Positions 1 to 7,200 of a stretch of DNA of 10,933 nt are shown piece after piece (position 1 is the stretch's first letter; each line of letters opens with the position of its first letter). The notes beneath the pieces were generated by a model. That model was not told where the DNA came from. It did not search any database and saw only the letters and a program-made list of their open reading frames with translations. Position numbers and translations under genes: made by a program. This stretch comes from UBA3478 sp965662045 (GTDB taxonomy: Bacteria; Bacteroidota; Bacteroidia; Flavobacteriales; Flavobacteriaceae). The stretch is taken from assembly GCA_965662045.1 (NCBI GenBank), contig CBFIGE010000027.1, positions 1 to 10,933 on the forward strand, in the 5' to 3' direction.

Positions 1-2
1 CA

Positions 3-407
3 AAAAAAGGAGTTTTTAACCAGATGATTTCAACAGGAACATTTGAATTGATTGCCAGCGATGAACTCAAATCTAATCTTCTAGAAATCTATAATCACTT
101 GAATGAAAGAAATTATGCCATCTCTAATGAAATTGACTTGTGGAACATGAATTTTCTTGATCAAATGTATCTAAACTTTAACATCAGAGCGGGCTATGAC
201 ATGATGAATGGAGAGTTTTATGGAAAAGAAAAATTATTGAATTACGATTTTGACAGATCGTATTACCTATCAAAAAGATTCAATGGATATCTGTCAAGAG
301 CACTGATTTATTCTCAACAATACAAAAGATTACTGAGCAACTTTAGCGAAGCCTACAAAAAATCGAAAGCTTTGGCTACACAAGAACTCATGCTTGACCA
401 AAACTAG
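3..407 (+). CDS. Uncharacterised protein, 3' part (5' end probably outside the window)
   Basis: I do not recognise this gene with certainty. The frame ends with TAG at 405-407 and stays open to the left edge, so the ATG at 24 (127 residues) may be an internal methionine of a longer protein. A GGAG at 9-12 lies 11 bases before that ATG, so a genuine start there cannot be excluded. The visible part is soluble and probably helical, rich in Leu, Asn, Tyr and Lys, with no signal peptide or membrane segment. The segment reading ISTGTFELIASDELKSNLLE resembles the C-terminal half of Bacteroidota proteins of the DUF6090 type, which have an N-terminal membrane helix followed by a helical domain; that likeness is from memory and is weak. 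The gene converges on folC with a single base between the two stop codons. Composition matches the neighbours, so there is no sign of transfer. Confidence 0.6.
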   Translation, partial: KKGVFNQMISTGTFELIASDELKSNLLEIYNHLNERNYAISNEIDLWNMNFLDQMYLNFNIRAGYDMMNGEFYGKEKLLNYDFDRSYYLSKRFNGYLSRALIYSQQYKRLLSNFSEAYKKSKALATQELMLDQN

Positions 408-408
408 T

Positions 409-1623
409 CTAAAGTACTTCTGCAACCACAAAAGTACTTCCACCTAAAAAAATCAAATCCGATTTACCGGCTTTTAGTTGTGCTTTGTGATAGGCATCAG
501 TGACACTTGAGCAGCACTCTCCTTTTAGGTCAAATCTTTTTGAATGCTCAAATAATTCCGAGGCAGGAAGAGCTCTATTAATTTTTGGAGCAGCAAAATA
601 GTAATAGGCTTTTTTTGGTAAGAGGGCTAAAATATCATCGATATTTTTATCCTTCACCATTCCGAAAACAACATAGAGGTAATCATATTCTTGATTAGAC
701 AACTGCTCAAAAACATATTGCAGTCCATCTACATTGTGGGCTGTATCACAAACCGTATTGTCCTTTAACCATTGCCATCTTCCTTGAATTTCAGTATTGG
801 AGACAACCTTTTGTAGACCATCGAGCACCGCTTTTGTAGAAATTGAAAATTCACTGTGCTTATTTAGAACATTTATAGCAGTAACCACAGTGTTTATATT
901 GAAAACTTGGTAAATTCCTTTCAAATCTGATTTAAATTCAGAGATAGGATCTGTGGCCCAATAAATTGGCGCATTTTGTTCTTCTGCCTTAGTTTGAAAC
1001 ACCCCTTGGGTTTCTTCATGAGTATTGCCGATAATTACAGGGATATTACGCTTAATGATTCCAGCCTTTTCGTGCGCTATTTTTCCTAAGGTATCACCCA
1101 GAAAGGCTTGATGGTCCAAACCAATAGTTGTTATAATACTAATAAGTGGAGTAATTACATTTGTGGAATCTAATCTTCCTCCCATACCTACTTCAATAAC
1201 GGCTATGTCAACATTTTGATCAGCAAAATATGAAAAGGCCATTCCCACAGTGAGTTCAAAAAAACTCAATGTATGGGCTAAAATATAGTCCTTGTGAGTC
1301 GAAATAAAGGCCATCACAAATTCTTCTGAACACTTGCCGGGGTTAGTACGAATGCGTTCTCTAAAGTCAACTAAATGAGGAGAAGTGTACAAGCCCACTT
1401 GATATCCATCTTCCATCAATATTGAAGTGAGCATGTGCGAACAGGACCCCTTACCATTGGTCCCCCCAACATGAATTGATTTAAACTTGTAATGTGGATT
1501 TTCGAGATGGTCCAGCCAAGAGCTGGTTTTATCTAGTTTGAACTCCAATGCCGATTTACCATCACGCTGATACATTGGTAGACGATTAAACATCCACTCC
1601 AGTGTTTGATTATAGTTTTGCAT
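409..1623 (-). CDS. folC: Bifunctional folylpolyglutamate synthase / dihydrofolate synthase
   Basis: This cytoplasmic Mur-ligase-family enzyme (404 residues) uses ATP to join L-glutamate to dihydropteroate, and further glutamates to reduced folates, which keeps the cofactors in the cell. The ATP-binding P-loop GTNGKGS is at residues 54-60 and is followed by YTSPHL (79-84). The Mur-ligase central motif GMGGRLDSTN is at 146-155, HEKAGIIK at 174-181, and the C-terminal domain carries DTAHN (293-297), FGMVKDK (320-326) and a closing GGSTFVVAE (394-402). Length is normal for the family and the protein appears complete. It is the last gene of the leftward unit, starting 3 bases after the exbD stop, so it is probably co-transcribed and perhaps translationally coupled. 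Whether it performs both reactions cannot be decided from sequence alone. Its stop lies one base from that of the opposing gene, leaving no room for a separate terminator. Confidence 0.95.
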   Translation of the reverse strand: MQNYNQTLEWMFNRLPMYQRDGKSALEFKLDKTSSWLDHLENPHYKFKSIHVGGTNGKGSCSHMLTSILMEDGYQVGLYTSPHLVDFRERIRTNPGKCSEEFVMAFISTHKDYILAHTLSFFELTVGMAFSYFADQNVDIAVIEVGMGGRLDSTNVITPLISIITTIGLDHQAFLGDTLGKIAHEKAGIIKRNIPVIIGNTHEETQGVFQTKAEEQNAPIYWATDPISEFKSDLKGIYQVFNINTVVTAINVLNKHSEFSISTKAVLDGLQKVVSNTEIQGRWQWLKDNTVCDTAHNVDGLQYVFEQLSNQEYDYLYVVFGMVKDKNIDDILALLPKKAYYYFAAPKINRALPASELFEHSKRFDLKGECCSSVTDAYHKAQLKAGKSDLIFLGGSTFVVAEVL

Positions 1624-1626
1624 GTC

Positions 1627-2025
1627 TTAACCTTCGGGCTGCACGGCCAAAATAAGCTTGTAGTTTTTTTTGTTGGCGAGGTTCATAACCTTTACACTTT
1701 CTTTAAGCGGAATATTTTCGTCAGCGTACAGAATAATAGTAGGCGTTTCGACACGCTCTAAAGCCTTGTCAAGTTCAATTTCTAAATAATCTGATGAAAT
1801 TTGCTCACCATCGATGAACCAATTAAGGGTTTTATCAATACTTACGGTAACCATATTTGGATCTGCAGCTTTGGTTTGATTTCCCTCAGCAGTGGGCGTA
1901 ATTAAATCTAGGGCTTTAGGAACATTTGAGGTAAGTAAAAAGAAAATTAGGAGCAAAAAAACTACGTCTGTCATAGAAGACATATTAAACTGCGGGTTAA
2001 TCAAATTCTTTCGCTGAATCTTCAT
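1627..2025 (-). CDS. exbD: ExbD/TolR-family biopolymer transport protein
   Basis: This small inner-membrane protein (132 residues) is the partner of the ExbB/TolQ channel; together they use the proton gradient to drive an envelope machine, usually TonB-dependent uptake or the Tol system. A short cytoplasmic N-terminus is followed by one hydrophobic helix at about residues 17-34. Asp20, in MSSMTDVVFLLLIFF, is the conserved membrane aspartate that carries the proton in this family. The rest (about 35-132) is the periplasmic domain, with the typical VSIDKTLNWFIDGEQ and TIILYADENIPL stretches and a final valine- and lysine-rich strand. It starts 4 bases after the exbB stop. ExbD and TolR cannot be separated from sequence alone; no tonB, tolA or tolB gene is in the window, so the partner is unknown. 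Confidence 0.93.
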   Translation of the reverse strand: MKIQRKNLINPQFNMSSMTDVVFLLLIFFLLTSNVPKALDLITPTAEGNQTKAADPNMVTVSIDKTLNWFIDGEQISSDYLEIELDKALERVETPTIILYADENIPLKESVKVMNLANKKNYKLILAVQPEG

Positions 2026-2029
2026 AAGT

Positions 2030-2686
2030 TTATTTGTCTAATTCCTCTAAAAACTCAGATGCCTTTTTTTCTAAATCGTGAACAATGAGCTGAGTGCGAG
2101 TAACTAAATGATTATAGCCGATGTAGCTTAAAATACCAACAATTAATCCTCCCACGGTAGTAGTCATTGCAGTATAAATTCCAGACGCCAATTCTGCCAT
2201 CTCGGCCTGACCTCCACTATTAGCCATTTGATGAAAAGCAATAATCATTCCAATAACCGTTCCCAAAAATCCAATCATCGGAGCTGCACCAGAAATCGTT
2301 GCCAAAATATTAATATTCCTCTCAAGACCGTAAACGACGAATTGCGCCTCATTTTCAATCGCTGTTTTTGTTGGTCCTAATTCATTTTTGTCTTTAAAAC
2401 GCTCTAAACCTCTGCGAATTATTCTAGCAGAAGGATGATCACTTTTCTTACAAATTGTAATGGCCTTTTGAACATTCATAGAGTTTCTTCGCAATTCTTT
2501 ATTCAAATCATCGACAAATCCACTGTCTAATTTTAAAAGACCATTAAAAGTCAGAGTTCGCTCGGCATAAATATAGACTGCCAACATCAGCAGTGCAAAG
2601 AGAATTAATATGATAATAATACTCCCCGCACCACCATTGACAATCATGTCAATGACACTCAATGAATTTGTTTGAATTTTATTCAT
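2030..2686 (-). CDS. exbB: MotA/TolQ/ExbB proton channel family protein
   Basis: This is the inner-membrane channel subunit (218 residues) that forms the pentameric collar around ExbD and conducts protons. Three membrane helices are visible: about residues 19-40, 123-151 and 163-190. The large cytoplasmic segment between helices 1 and 2 carries the family's charged helices (RRGLERFKDK at 91-100). The signature region is GAAPMIGFLGTVIGMI (133-148), and helix 3 carries the polar AMTTTVGGLIVGI (173-185), whose threonines line the channel in known ExbB and TolQ structures. Length fits the short Bacteroidota form without an N-terminal periplasmic extension. The start is 6 bases after the nhaD stop and the gene is followed by exbD 3 bases after its own stop-proximal boundary region, so the two are almost certainly co-expressed. 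The exact machine it energises cannot be read from this window. Confidence 0.94.
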   Translation of the reverse strand: MNKIQTNSLSVIDMIVNGGAGSIIIILILFALLMLAVYIYAERTLTFNGLLKLDSGFVDDLNKELRRNSMNVQKAITICKKSDHPSARIIRRGLERFKDKNELGPTKTAIENEAQFVVYGLERNINILATISGAAPMIGFLGTVIGMIIAFHQMANSGGQAEMAELASGIYTAMTTTVGGLIVGILSYIGYNHLVTRTQLIVHDLEKKASEFLEELDK

Positions 2687-2692
2687 GGTAGT

Positions 2693-4021
2693 TTAAAGAT
2701 AGTCCCTCATTAGGATAAATACCAATGCTCCCGATAAAAAGCCTACTAAAGCGAGCCAAGTAATTTTTTTCAAAAACCAGAAAAAATCGATCTTTTCCAT
2801 ACCCATGGCAACAACACCAGCTGCAGAACCAATGATTAACATGCTTCCTCCTGTTCCCGCTGAATAGGCAATAAAATGCCATAACGGATGATCAGGAGCC
2901 TCGGAAAACATTCCCATAGAAGCAGCCACTAAGGGCACATTATCGATTACTGCAGAGGCAATTCCAAGCAGTATTACAACAACGTCCTTATTGGGAATAG
3001 CATGATTTAAGGCTTCAGCATAATTGAACAAGATTCCTAAAGATTCTAAACAAGCCACAGCCATTAAAATACCTAAGAAGAACAAAATACTGGGCAATTC
3101 GATTTTAGTCATTGCTAAATGAACAGGAGAGTGGTGTTCTAATTCATCAATTTTCTTGTCAGTTCTTGACAGACTAAATCTTGAGCCAGTTAAGATTTCA
3201 GCCGCTAAGGCTACAATGGACAGCGAAAGCATCATACCGACATAAGGTGGCAAATGTGTAACAGTTTTAAAGAAGGGAACAAAAACTATTGCACCTAAAC
3301 CTAAATACAGCATAAAGGACCCAAATCTGGAATTCTGATCACCTTTTTCTTCTGCGGGTAATTCGGCTATTTCTCCTTTAAATACTTGAAAGCGACTAGC
3401 AATAATAGTTGGGACTATCATGCAGGCTATTGAAGGAATTAACACTCTATTTACCAATGAGAAACCATCCACTTTATTTGCAATCCATAACATAGTCGTT
3501 GTCACATCACCGATAGGCGACCAAGCACCACCAGCATTTGCATTTAGTATGATTAATCCTGCGAAATAAAGTCGAACATCTTTTTGATGAATAACCTTTT
3601 GTAGAATCGTAATTAAGACTATTGTAGCCGTTAGATTATCAATAATTGCAGATAAGATGAAAGCTAAAATCGAGAATATCCAGAGTAATCTAGTTTTTTG
3701 TCTGGTACGGATAAAGTTTTTTATGGTCACAAAGCCGTTAAAATAGTCTATGATTTCAACTATAGTCATGGCTCCAAGCAAGAAAATCAAAATTTCTGCA
3801 GTCTTACCCAAATGGTGCAACAAAATCTCCTCTAAATGTGTAGGTTCTAATTCTTTCAGTTGGGCATTTACTTCAAAAACATCCAAGTGCGTTAAAGCAG
3901 TTACAGCCCATAAAACGGCCATCATTGCTAAGGCCGGAATTAGCTTATCTACTTTAATATTGTGTTCAAGGGTAATGAACAAATAGCCCAATAAAAAGAT
4001 GGCGATTATTATGGTCTCCAT
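2693..4021 (-). CDS. nhaD: NhaD-type Na+/H+ antiporter
   Basis: This inner-membrane antiporter of the ion transporter (IT) superfamily (442 residues) exports Na+ (and often Li+) in exchange for protons, which is typical of marine and halotolerant bacteria. About 11 to 13 hydrophobic helices can be seen. Diagnostic motifs are IDNLTATIVL (127-136), NAGGAWSPIGDVTT (162-175), IDNVPLVAASM (359-369) and GSAAGVVAMG (399-407). The IDN element in each half reflects the internal inverted repeat of the superfamily. The hydrophilic stretch at about 213-232 and the charged segment at 281-300 are probably cytoplasmic loops. The start is supported by GAGGAA (minus strand, 4031-4036), 9 bases upstream. It is the first gene of the leftward unit, ahead of exbB. 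Ion specificity is inferred from the family. Confidence 0.93.
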   Translation of the reverse strand: METIIIAIFLLGYLFITLEHNIKVDKLIPALAMMAVLWAVTALTHLDVFEVNAQLKELEPTHLEEILLHHLGKTAEILIFLLGAMTIVEIIDYFNGFVTIKNFIRTRQKTRLLWIFSILAFILSAIIDNLTATIVLITILQKVIHQKDVRLYFAGLIILNANAGGAWSPIGDVTTTMLWIANKVDGFSLVNRVLIPSIACMIVPTIIASRFQVFKGEIAELPAEEKGDQNSRFGSFMLYLGLGAIVFVPFFKTVTHLPPYVGMMLSLSIVALAAEILTGSRFSLSRTDKKIDELEHHSPVHLAMTKIELPSILFFLGILMAVACLESLGILFNYAEALNHAIPNKDVVVILLGIASAVIDNVPLVAASMGMFSEAPDHPLWHFIAYSAGTGGSMLIIGSAAGVVAMGMEKIDFFWFLKKITWLALVGFLSGALVFILMRDYL

Positions 4022-4030
4022 AAAGTTATG

Positions 4031-4036
4031 TTCCTC
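4031..4036 (-). promoter_or_regulatory. Ribosome binding site of nhaD
   Basis: Read on the minus strand this is GAGGAA, 9 bases before the ATG at 4021. It is the clearest Shine-Dalgarno match in the window and fixes the nhaD start; gltB, gltD and the curlin-like gene lack a comparable element. Confidence 0.55.
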
Positions 4037-4042
4037 GTAGAT

Positions 4043-4056
4043 TTAGTCGAGACTAA
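4043..4056. repeat. Perfect inverted repeat in the nhaD leader
   Basis: The sequence is TTAGTC-GA-GACTAA: two 6-base arms around a 2-base centre. It ends 7 bases upstream of the nhaD ribosome binding site and lies between that site and the candidate promoter. With so short a centre it is more like a dimeric protein-binding site than an RNA hairpin. A repeat this short can also arise by chance in AT-rich DNA, so an operator role is inference only. Confidence 0.35.
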
Positions 4057-4093
4057 GATACTTGAAAAAATCTCGGTTAAAAAAGCACTAAGA

Positions 4094-4123
4094 CAAATAT
4101 TTTGCTTTTTATAATTCATCAAA
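4094..4123 (-). promoter_or_regulatory. Candidate Bacteroidota-type promoter for nhaD-exbB-exbD-folC
   Basis: Read on the minus strand there is a TTTG (4120-4123) as the -33 element, an 18-base spacer, and AATATTTG (4094-4101), which matches the Bacteroidota -7 consensus TAnnTTTG at five of six fixed positions. The implied start near 4087-4090 would give a leader of about 65 to 70 bases containing the inverted repeat at 4043-4056. This is a match by eye; such elements are short and AT-rich intergenic DNA gives false positives. Confidence 0.3.
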
Positions 4124-4145
4124 ATATAGCTTCAAATTTTAGATA

Positions 4146-4162
4146 ATCTGAAAAATTCAGAT
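4146..4162. repeat. Perfect inverted repeat in the nhaD/gltB divergent region
   Basis: ATCTGAA-AAA-TTCAGAT forms two 7-base arms around three A. It lies 89 bases before the gltB start and just upstream of the candidate nhaD promoter. No T-tract follows on either strand, so it is not an intrinsic terminator. It could be an operator for a regulator of gltBD or of both divergent units, but no regulator gene is in the window and the role is not shown. Confidence 0.35.
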
Positions 4163-4251
4163 GCCTATTTATCAAATTAACGATAATAGGAGCTAAAAGA
4201 AATTTGGCCCTCGATATTTAATAACTTGTAATGCTATTTTAAATTTATGCT

Positions 4252-7200
4252 ATGAGTTTACCCAAACGCGGTCTGTATTTGCCTTCCTTTGAACACGATA
4301 ACTGTGGTGCAGGATTCATCTGTAGTCTTGAAGGAAAGCGTTCAAATGACATCATTCATAAGGCTCTAGAAATCTTGGTGAAACTAAAACACCGAGGAGC
4401 TGTCAATGCTGACGGGAAAACTGGAGATGGAGCAGGAATATTAATTGACATTCCTCATCAATTCTTCAAAGAAAATTGTGAGTTTGAGCTACCAGAAGCA
4501 GGATCTTATGCCACTGGTAACGTCTTTTTACCACAAAAAGAAAATCAACGGAACTATTGCAAAGATGTTTTTCAAAAAAATCTTAAAGAACAAGGTCTTG
4601 ACCTATTAGGATGGCGAAAAGTTCCTGTAAACAAAGATATTTTAGGCAGTATTGCTATGCAAACTGAACCTGAAATCGAACAGATATTTATTGGCCATGG
4701 TGAGGTGCAAAACGAATTCGATTTCAAAGTAAAACTCTACATCGCTCGCAAAAAAACGGAGCACGCCGTAGCCCAATCCAAACTATCAGAAGGCAATGTT
4801 TTCTATTTACCCAGTCTTTCCACGAAAATTATCATTTTCAAAGGCTTACTCGTACCAGAAGATATTTCAGCATTCTTTACAGATTTGAGAGACGAACGCG
4901 TTGTGACTCGATTGGCCTTAGTTCACCAAAGATTTTCGACCAATACATTTCCAACCTGGGATTTGGCCCAACCTTTCAGATACATCTGCCACAACGGAGA
5001 AATCAATACGCTCCGAGGTAATGTCGCACGAATGCGTTCTAGAGAAGAATTGTTGAGTAGTCCTTATTTTGGAAATGAAATCAAAGAAATTTTACCTGTC
5101 GTTCTTCCACACAAGTCAGATTCAGCAAGCCTTGACATGGTGGTAGAACTCCTTTTAATGTCTGGAAGATCTCTGCCAGAGGTAATGATGATGTTAGTTC
5201 CAGAAGCGTGGGAACGCAATGAAAATATGTCTGAAGATAAGAGAGCCTTTTATGAATATCATTCTTGCGTCATGGAACCTTGGGATGGACCCGCATCTAT
5301 TCCTTTTACCGACGGTGATTATATTGGTGCTCTATTGGATAGAAATGGCTTGAGACCTTCGCGATATTCAGTGACTAAAGACGGATACGTCATCATGTCT
5401 TCAGAGACAGGAGTGGTTGATGTAGAAGTAGAAAATATTGCTTACCACGGTAGATTAGAACCTGGAAAAATGTTTTTAGTAAACATGAAAGAAGGTCGAA
5501 TCGTTGAGGATGAAGAAATCAAAAGCAAAATATCTTCAAAACACGATTACAAAACATGGGTAAGTGAAAATTTAATTTACCTCAAGGACATTCCTTACAA
5601 CAAAATGCCTGCTAAGAAAGAGCCTTCTAGTTTAGAAGAAAGGGCAGCATTTTTTGGTTACACTCGAGAAGATATTAATACCATCATACTTCCAATGGCC
5701 TCACAAGGAAAGGAGCCTATAGGATCAATGGGGGCAGATACACCAATTGCAGTCTTATCTGAACGACCACAATTGTTATACAACTATTTTAAGCAACTCT
5801 TTGCCCAAGTAACTAATCCTCCATTGGACGGAATTCGCGAGGAGCTCATTACAGATATTAGTCTCACCCTAGGTGCCGACCAAAACATTTTCGAGACACT
5901 GCCAATTCATTGCAGAAAATTAAAGATTCAAAATCCTGTAATCTCTAAAGAGGATTTAGATAAAATTAAAAAGCATGACGAGAGTCCCGACTACAAAGTA
6001 AGTAGGATGTCAATGCTATATCCCGTNNNNNNNNNNNNNNNNNNNNNNNNNNNNNNNNNNNNNNNNNNNNNNNNNNNNNNNNNNNNNNNNNNNNNNNNNN
6101 NNNNNNNNNNNNNNNNNNNNNNNNNCAATGAAGGACTTAACGGTATTGAAAAGGCGCTAAAAAATATGATTTCAGACGCCACAGCGGCCATCGAACAAGG
6201 AAGCAATATTCTTATTTTGTCAGATCGAAACGTAGACCAAGACAAAGCTGCCATTCCTGCTTTATTGGCTTGTTCAAATTTAAACAAGGGATTGACTAGG
6301 TTACAAAAGCGTTCTAAAGTCAGTATAATCATTGAGTCTGCTGAGCCGAGAGAAGTTCATCATTTCGCTGTTTTATTCGGTTTCGGGGCTTCAGCCATAA
6401 ACCCATATTTAGTCAATGAAATCATTGAACAACATGTTGTAGCCGAAGATCTAACAATAACTGCTGAAGAAGCAATTACGAACTATAATAAAGCTGTTGG
6501 AAAAGGAATTTTAAAGGTGATGAACAAAATCGGTATATCTACCTTAAATTCTTATCGAGGTTCTCAGCTTTTTGAATGTATCGGTATTAATAAAAAAGTA
6601 GTAAACACCTATTTCGAAAATACTCCGACGAGAATAGAAGGTATAGGTCTTCAAGAAGTAGAATTAGAAGTACAAAAAAGACATCAAAAAGCATTCAAAG
6701 ATGCAAAGATATCTGCGAGTCTTGATTTGGAAATTGGCGGACAGTATCGCTGGAGAAGAGATGGTGAAAAACATTTATTCAATCCATTATCAATATCGTA
6801 TCTCCAAAAGGCTGTTCGAAACAACGAACCTACTACTTATAAAAATTACGCACAGCTGGTCAACGAACAAAGTCAACACTTAATGACCCTAAGAGGCATG
6901 CTTGAATTCACCAATTACGATCCTATTCCTTTAGAAGAAGTGGAATCTTGGACTGAAATTGTAAAGCGATTCAAAACCGGAGCCATGTCTTACGGAAGTA
7001 TCAGTCAAGAAGCTCATGAGAATCTTGCCGTTGCAATGAATAGAATTGGAGGAAAGAGTAACTCTGGAGAAGGTGGCGAAGATGTAGAACGCTTCCACAA
7101 AAAAGATAGTGGTGATTGGAAGAACTCTGCGATTAAACAGGTAGCATCTGGTAGATTCGGAGTGAGTTCCAATTACTTGACCAACGCACAAGAAATTCAA

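Noticed and set aside
2679..2882. Open frame of 67 codons on the minus strand overlapping the 3' end of nhaD
   Set aside because: It is in another frame of nhaD, has a Cys- and Trp-rich composition not expected of a real protein here, and the nhaD frame is clearly coding.
4188..4192. AGGAG upstream of gltB as its ribosome binding site
   Set aside because: It is 59 bases before the ATG and there is no suitable in-frame start near it; the propeptide length supports the start at 4252.
4203..4242. Possible gltB promoter: TTTG at 4203-4206 with TATTTTAA at 4235-4242
   Set aside because: The spacer is 28 bases, far from the usual 18-20, the second element is poor, and the implied leader would be almost absent.
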